Assembly: GCA_023380675.1 (NCBI GenBank)
Contig: JAMCRS010000419.1
Coordinates: forward strand, 1 to 64,000
Reading direction: 5' to 3'
DNA from: Chloroflexota bacterium
GTDB lineage: Bacteria; Chloroflexota; Anaerolineae; UBA4142
Length of the DNA: 64,000 bases
Below the pieces are notes generated by a model. That model did not search any database. It was not told where the DNA came from and saw nothing but the letters and a program-made list of their open reading frames with translations. The position numbers and the translations under genes were made by a program. Of this stretch, positions 60,758-64,000 are shown in pieces. The first letter of the stretch is position 1; each line of letters begins with the position of its first letter.

Positions 60758-61294
60758 ATGTCAGCTCGAATTCTCTTGGCCTATGCAACCCGCTATGGCT
60801 CGACGCAGCAAGTGGCCGAGGCGATCGCAAACAAGCTGCGCGAATCTGGGCTTGTCGTCGATCTTGAGCCGATGCGGCAAGTGAGGACGCTTGCAGGGTA
60901 CGGGGCGGTCGTGTTGGGAGCGCCGCTCTACGTGTTGCACTGGCACAAGGAAGCTCACGATTTCCTATCAAAGCATCAAGAGGCCCTTGGGAAGCAGCCG
61001 GTGGCGATTTTCGCGCTCGGCCCGCTTCACGACGACGAGGCGGAGCGGCAAGGCTCGCGGGAACAACTGGATAAAGAGCTGGCCAAATTCCCCTGGCTTG
61101 TCCCGGTCGCGATTGAGGTGTTTGGCGGCAAGTACGACCCGGCCAAGCTGCATTTCAGCGATAAGTTGATTGCCAGCCTGCCGGCCAGCCCCCTCCACAA
61201 TGTGCCGGCCGGCGACGTGAGGAACTGGACGGCGATCGATGCCTGGGCAAGCAACCTGCCCGCGAAGCTTGAGCTGAAAAAGGCGACCGCCTGA
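60758..61294 (+). CDS. Flavodoxin-domain protein, HemG-like, copy 2
   Basis: The 178-residue protein starts behind AAAGGAG and opens ILLAYATRYGSTQQVAEAIA. VVLGAPLYVLHWHKEAHDFL serves as the FMN ring loop and a C-terminal VRNWTAIDAWASNLPA block follows. This is the HemG-like pattern of protoporphyrinogen oxidase-type flavodoxins that pass electrons to quinone. It is the third flavodoxin in five kilobases. Together with the membrane protein upstream it repeats the 55261-56542 module. Confidence 0.87.
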   Translation: MSARILLAYATRYGSTQQVAEAIANKLRESGLVVDLEPMRQVRTLAGYGAVVLGAPLYVLHWHKEAHDFLSKHQEALGKQPVAIFALGPLHDDEAERQGSREQLDKELAKFPWLVPVAIEVFGGKYDPAKLHFSDKLIASLPASPLHNVPAGDVRNWTAIDAWASNLPAKLELKKATA

Positions 61295-61316
61295 GCGTTT
61301 GTGAGTATGTCTCTTC

Positions 61317-61332
61317 TACGTCAATTTAGGTA
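61317..61332 (+). promoter_or_regulatory. Operator-like palindrome, redox unit C
   Basis: TACGTCAATTTAGGTA differs from the 59000-59015 element at one position. It lies 23 bases after the flavodoxin stop. Confidence 0.5.
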
Positions 61333-61357
61333 GATTTGTCCGTGCAGCAACGGAAAC

Positions 61358-61380
61358 GACCGCGAACCGCGCGGTCGTTT
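61358..61380 (+). terminator. GACCGCG hairpin with T-run after the flavodoxin gene
   Basis: CGACCGCG pairs with CGCGGTCG, followed by TTTTT. It is positioned as an intrinsic terminator for the flavodoxin unit, before the receiver-domain gene. Confidence 0.7.
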
Positions 61381-61420
61381 TTGATAAAACGTAGATTCAT
61401 GACCCGGACACGGAGACAAT

Positions 61421-61453
61421 CTACCACAAATTACGCATTTACCCTACCACAAA
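61421..61453 (+). promoter_or_regulatory. Direct repeats CTACCACAAA upstream of the receiver gene
   Basis: CTACCACAAA occurs at 61421-61430 and 61444-61453, start points 23 bases apart, about two helical turns. They resemble half-sites of the TACC-N8-GGTA elements. Confidence 0.45.
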
Positions 61454-61573
61454 AGTAGGAGGCGGATATCAACGACGCGCCCCTTTTTGACGATGCCAAG
61501 ATTCGTTATATTTTCTGATGACGGTGGAACTAGATTCTGTTATTCTGTTGACAGGAGCAAAACAAGGAAACGA

Positions 61574-61951
61574 ATGATTGAACAGCTGAGAATACTTGTC
61601 GTCGACGATCAACCACGTGCGCGCCAGAGCTTGAAAGCGCTGGTGTTGACATGGTTACACCTCGCCGAGGTCACCGAGGCGGGGACAGGAGTCGAGGCAG
61701 TGCAGCAGGCTGAACAATTTCGTCCCCACATAGTGATTATGGATGCGCGCATGCCCGAGTTGGGCGGAGTCGAGGCCACCCGGCTCATCAAGGCGAAATG
61801 GCCCGAGACGCACGTCATCGTGCTGTCCCTCTATCCCGAATACCGGGCGGATGCACTCGCGGCCGGAGCGGATGCTTTTGTCGGCAAAGGAGAGCCGCCG
61901 GAGCGGTTGCTCAAAATGCTCGTGGCCGCGGCAAGTGACAAGTCGAATTGA
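61574..61951 (+). CDS. Stand-alone receiver-domain response regulator
   Basis: The ATG at 61574 follows CAAGGAA and gives 125 residues; the frame above it is spurious. It is a single receiver domain with DD near residue 11 (RILVVDDQPRARQSL), the phospho-acceptor Asp in IVIMDARMPELGG and the late Lys in DAFVGKGEPPERLL. There is no DNA-binding or enzymatic domain, so it must act by protein contact, like CheY or Spo0F. No kinase gene is adjacent; the nearest is at 44.7 kb. It ends the redox cluster. Confidence 0.9.
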   Translation: MIEQLRILVVDDQPRARQSLKALVLTWLHLAEVTEAGTGVEAVQQAEQFRPHIVIMDARMPELGGVEATRLIKAKWPETHVIVLSLYPEYRADALAAGADAFVGKGEPPERLLKMLVAAASDKSN

Positions 61952-62008
61952 GTTCGGTGTAGGACGATAACCCTTTTTCACAGAAACTTTAGCAGGTTCA
62001 TCGATCCA

Positions 62009-62056
62009 GATCGCCCGGCCGCTGAATAGAGCGGGGCGATTTTCTTTTTGGAGTCC
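62009..62056 (+). terminator. Bidirectional intrinsic terminator
   Basis: GATCGCCCGGCCGCT pairs with AGAGCGGGGCGAT around a GAAT loop, followed by TTTTCTTTTT. It separates the convergent receiver and glycosyltransferase genes. Confidence 0.75.
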
Positions 62057-62079
62057 GCGGCTTGCCGATGACGCCCGCG

Positions 62080-63378
62080 CTAGAGCGTCGGGGGGGCCGG
62101 CTGTTCGCCAAAACAAGTCGTGAGGAGCATCTGCAAACGTCGCTCCAGGACGGTATAAGAATAGTGGAGCTTGCCCAGCCTGTAATTGTACTCCACCATG
62201 TCTTGCGCCAGTTGTCGGTTGCCCAGCACCTCTCGCACATGGCGGACCGTGTCGTCGCTAATGAAACCGTCAAACTCGACGACGCGAAAACCCTTGGGCT
62301 TGATGTCGATATCGAAAATCGAATAGTTGTTGACGACGATCGGCCTACGATAGTAGATGGCTTCGAGAAAGGCGTTGCCAAATCCTTCGACGTCGGAGGG
62401 ATAGGTCACGAGGTCCGCGAGGGGATACACATCCGCCAAGGTGTATATCTTGTGCCCGTCCGCGGTTCGCCCGCGAGAATCCGAAATATGCTCGGACACA
62501 AAGCTGGTCGGGACTCTGAGTTCGACCGCCAGATCCCGCAAGCGCCGTTCATACGCATCGCCTTCGTCGCCGGACGCATGCGAGATGACCAGCCGCGCTT
62601 TCAACCCCAGATGGTTGATCAATTCCATGGCGTGTTCGATGCCCTTGCGCTGCACGACGCGCGTGGGCTGCAAGAAGAAGAGTTCGTCCGCCGCGACCCC
62701 CAAAGTCTCGCGCGCATCGCGCGCGTAATCGTCCGAGGCAACGGGCGGGTGGTCAAAGTCCATGACATTGGGGATGAGCAAGCTCGAAATGCCGGTGCGC
62801 AGGCTCAGTTGGTTCGCTGCCGACGAATTGATCACCACATGGTGAATGGAAGGCAGATGGGGCGGAAAAGCCATATTGAGATAGTCCCAGGCGCAGTTCA
62901 CCAGGAAACGCTTGCGTTCCCAGAAGAAATCGTGATGGTGCGCAATCGTCGGCATGCCGGTTTCGGCGATGAATTCCGTGAGCGCGAGACCCAGCGGAAT
63001 ATTCATGGGAATGGCTAGGGCATTCTCGGGGATGAGGAGGTCGAGGCCCCAATCCCGGACAAAGGCGTAAATCTCAGCCTTGAGGTGTTCCTTCAACTGG
63101 TGGATCAGGTCCGTCGTTGCGCGAGGACGTGTGCGCTGGGAGAAGGCGGTCGTGTAGATGGCCTTGATATCGGGGTGCGTAAAGAGTGCCTCGGGCACGA
63201 CGCGACTGCGTCCATTCTCTCGATCCGACGCGCCTGCAAAGTAGAAACAGGTGTGACCGAGACGTTCCAGTGCCTCGGCCCATTTGCCCGTTTCAAGCGA
63301 AACACCGTCCGTGCCGATAAAGCGAGTCGAAAGGAAACCAACCCGCAGACCTTTTCGCGCAGGGGCGAGACTGTCCAT
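62080..63378 (-). CDS. Family 4 glycosyltransferase
   Basis: The 432-residue protein has a GT-B fold. The N-terminal half begins LRVGFLSTRFIGTDGVSLET and contains a HHHDFFWERKRFL stretch. The C-terminal half has FFLQPTRVVQRKGIEHAMEL and then YPLADLVTYPSDVEGFGNAFLEAIY, which carries the conserved E-x7-E of GT4. Members transfer sugars from nucleotide donors to glycolipids, proteins or small molecules (for example mannosyl- or glucosylglycerate synthesis). It is monocistronic. Donor and acceptor are unknown. Confidence 0.9.
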   Translation of the reverse strand: MDSLAPARKGLRVGFLSTRFIGTDGVSLETGKWAEALERLGHTCFYFAGASDRENGRSRVVPEALFTHPDIKAIYTTAFSQRTRPRATTDLIHQLKEHLKAEIYAFVRDWGLDLLIPENALAIPMNIPLGLALTEFIAETGMPTIAHHHDFFWERKRFLVNCAWDYLNMAFPPHLPSIHHVVINSSAANQLSLRTGISSLLIPNVMDFDHPPVASDDYARDARETLGVAADELFFLQPTRVVQRKGIEHAMELINHLGLKARLVISHASGDEGDAYERRLRDLAVELRVPTSFVSEHISDSRGRTADGHKIYTLADVYPLADLVTYPSDVEGFGNAFLEAIYYRRPIVVNNYSIFDIDIKPKGFRVVEFDGFISDDTVRHVREVLGNRQLAQDMVEYNYRLGKLHYSYTVLERRLQMLLTTCFGEQPAPPTL

Positions 63379-63750
63379 TTTACACCTCTAGATGATCAAG
63401 TGGGTGCCTGCCGCCTGACAAACGTGGCTTTACTCTTTACAATATAGCAAAAAGTCAGAGGTCTGCCAAACGCCCGGCCAATCGTAGATTGCCGCGTCCG
63501 GGGCGTCTCAGCATTTGATGAGGGAATACCCCGACTAGAGCCGGATTCTCTCGCTCGCCACGCCTCGCCGCCAACTGAGGGGATCGCGAGCCCGGACCGC
63601 ACGCTATCTTTCGCCGACTAGGCAACGGAAGAGGATTCTCGGTTGAAATGTGGTTCATCTTCGGCCGGCCTTACGAGACGAGCCTTGCGATGGCGCGAAT
63701 CATCTTTACAGGGCTTGCGGCGCCTGCTCCATTCGCAAGAAGATTATTTA
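63379..63750. other. Intergenic region without a supported gene
   Basis: No protein-coding frame is convincing and no RNA gene was recognised. It contains the upstream region of the glycosyltransferase gene on the left and leads into a promoter on the right. Confidence 0.5.
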
Positions 63751-63779
63751 TTGCCCGCTCTCCACAACGGGTATATAAT
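63751..63779 (+). promoter_or_regulatory. Strong promoter for the last gene
   Basis: TTGCCC (63751-63756) and TATAAT (63774-63779) are separated by 17 bases. Transcription should start near 63786, giving a leader of about 110 bases. Confidence 0.8.
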
Positions 63780-63785
63780 GCCCGC

Positions 63786-63878
63786 GGGCCAAGACCTGAG
63801 CCTTGGCCCGATGACCATCCGGCGGACCGTGTGGCGTGCCACGTGCTTTGGACACGTGGCGTTTTTTTCGCCAGGAAG
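63786..63878 (+). ncRNA. Structured leader or small RNA ending in an intrinsic terminator
   Basis: GGGCCAAG pairs with CTTGGCCC at the 5' end. A linker of about 30 bases containing CCGGCGGACCG follows, and then GCCACGTG pairs with CACGTGGC before a run of T. The terminator lies before the ribosome-binding site of the next gene, so the RNA could be an attenuator or a free small RNA. I could not match it to a known riboswitch. Confidence 0.5.
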
Positions 63879-63897
63879 ACGGACCAAGGAGAAGCGA

Positions 63898-64000
63898 ATG
63901 AAGCGTACGCGCATATTGATTATCGGCGTCGTCGTCGTTGTGGTTATTTTCGTCGGCGCACGTTTCGTCTTGAATGCAGCGAGCTCGAACAGCGGCTCCG
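63898..64000 (+). CDS. N-terminus of a membrane-anchored protein (cut by window edge)
   Basis: The ATG at 63898 follows AAGGAGAAG. The 34 visible residues read KRTRILIIGVVVVVVIFVGA and continue past a single membrane segment or uncleaved signal into a Ser/Asn-rich stretch. This kind of N-terminus is common in efflux adaptor proteins and in anchored lipoprotein-like proteins, but the remaining sequence is outside the window, so no function is assigned. Confidence 0.7.
   Translation, partial: MKRTRILIIGVVVVVVIFVGARFVLNAASSNSGS

Noticed and set aside
1..64000. CRISPR array
   Set aside because: No regularly spaced repeats with unique spacers were seen; the repeats found are dispersed or low complexity.
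1..64000. tRNA or rRNA genes
   Set aside because: No cloverleaf or rRNA segment was recognised by eye; a tRNA scan would settle it.

Overview
The window is GC-rich, bacterial and chromosomal, and most consistent with a member of the Chloroflexota (Anaerolineae-like). That placement is an inference. It rests on the dense sugar-uptake and glycosyltransferase content, an F420-type oxidoreductase, NHL-repeat and transglutaminase-like secreted proteins ending in a short LP-x-x-V-R tag, and abundant small intergenic repeats. No rRNA, tRNA, CRISPR array or phage structural gene was recognised.

Layout. 1-1.8 kb: a HAMP sensor (cut by the window edge) and a PhnD-like binding lipoprotein. 1.9-6.8 kb (minus): rnd, an lgt-like gene, a GMPP/PMM-like gene and a small membrane protein behind a strong promoter. 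6.8-13.6 kb (plus): glycan assembly genes (TPR protein, RmlD-type reductase, two GT2 enzymes, a large GT39-like membrane enzyme). 13.6-16.7 kb: signal peptidase I, metG with a structured leader, and a DksA-type protein. 17.5-23.6 kb is a zone of decaying genes. 24-36.9 kb is one long plus-strand catabolic cluster: a LacI regulator, two URO-D-family proteins, a cupin, a complete Opp/Dpp-type ABC transporter, glucuronate isomerase and a Gfo/Idh dehydrogenase. This fits import and breakdown of a uronate-containing oligosaccharide.

36.9-40.8 kb: nth is followed by a 3-kb accessory island (DUF433/DUF5615 pair, DUF4160/DUF2442 pair, HTH-HEPN protein) that ends in a second copy of the nth 3' end. 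recD2 follows. 43.4-48.5 kb: a Tat-type sugar-binding lipoprotein, a large hybrid-input histidine kinase and a NarL-type regulator overlap one another, with no permease nearby. 48.7-54.5 kb: acyltransferase, Lnt-like protein, GNAT enzyme and a large protein of unknown function.

54.5-62 kb is the most unusual part. It is a redox cluster built from a repeated module (multi-spanning membrane protein followed by a flavodoxin), with a deazaflavin-type nitroreductase, a Tat-type flavodoxin, an SDR, an aldo/keto reductase and a stand-alone receiver domain. Three of its transcription units are preceded by related upstream regions. Two of these carry paired 16-base imperfect palindromes of the form TAC(C/G)-N8-GGTA at the same 24-base spacing, followed by a GACCGCG/CGCGGTC hairpin and T-run. 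I regard this as the best candidate for an undescribed co-regulated system.

Cautions: three apparent frameshifts (12.78, 18.98 and 38.95 kb) each fall on a run of four G:C and would each be repaired by one extra base, so they may be sequence errors. Family assignments are from reading the proteins by eye, without database searches.
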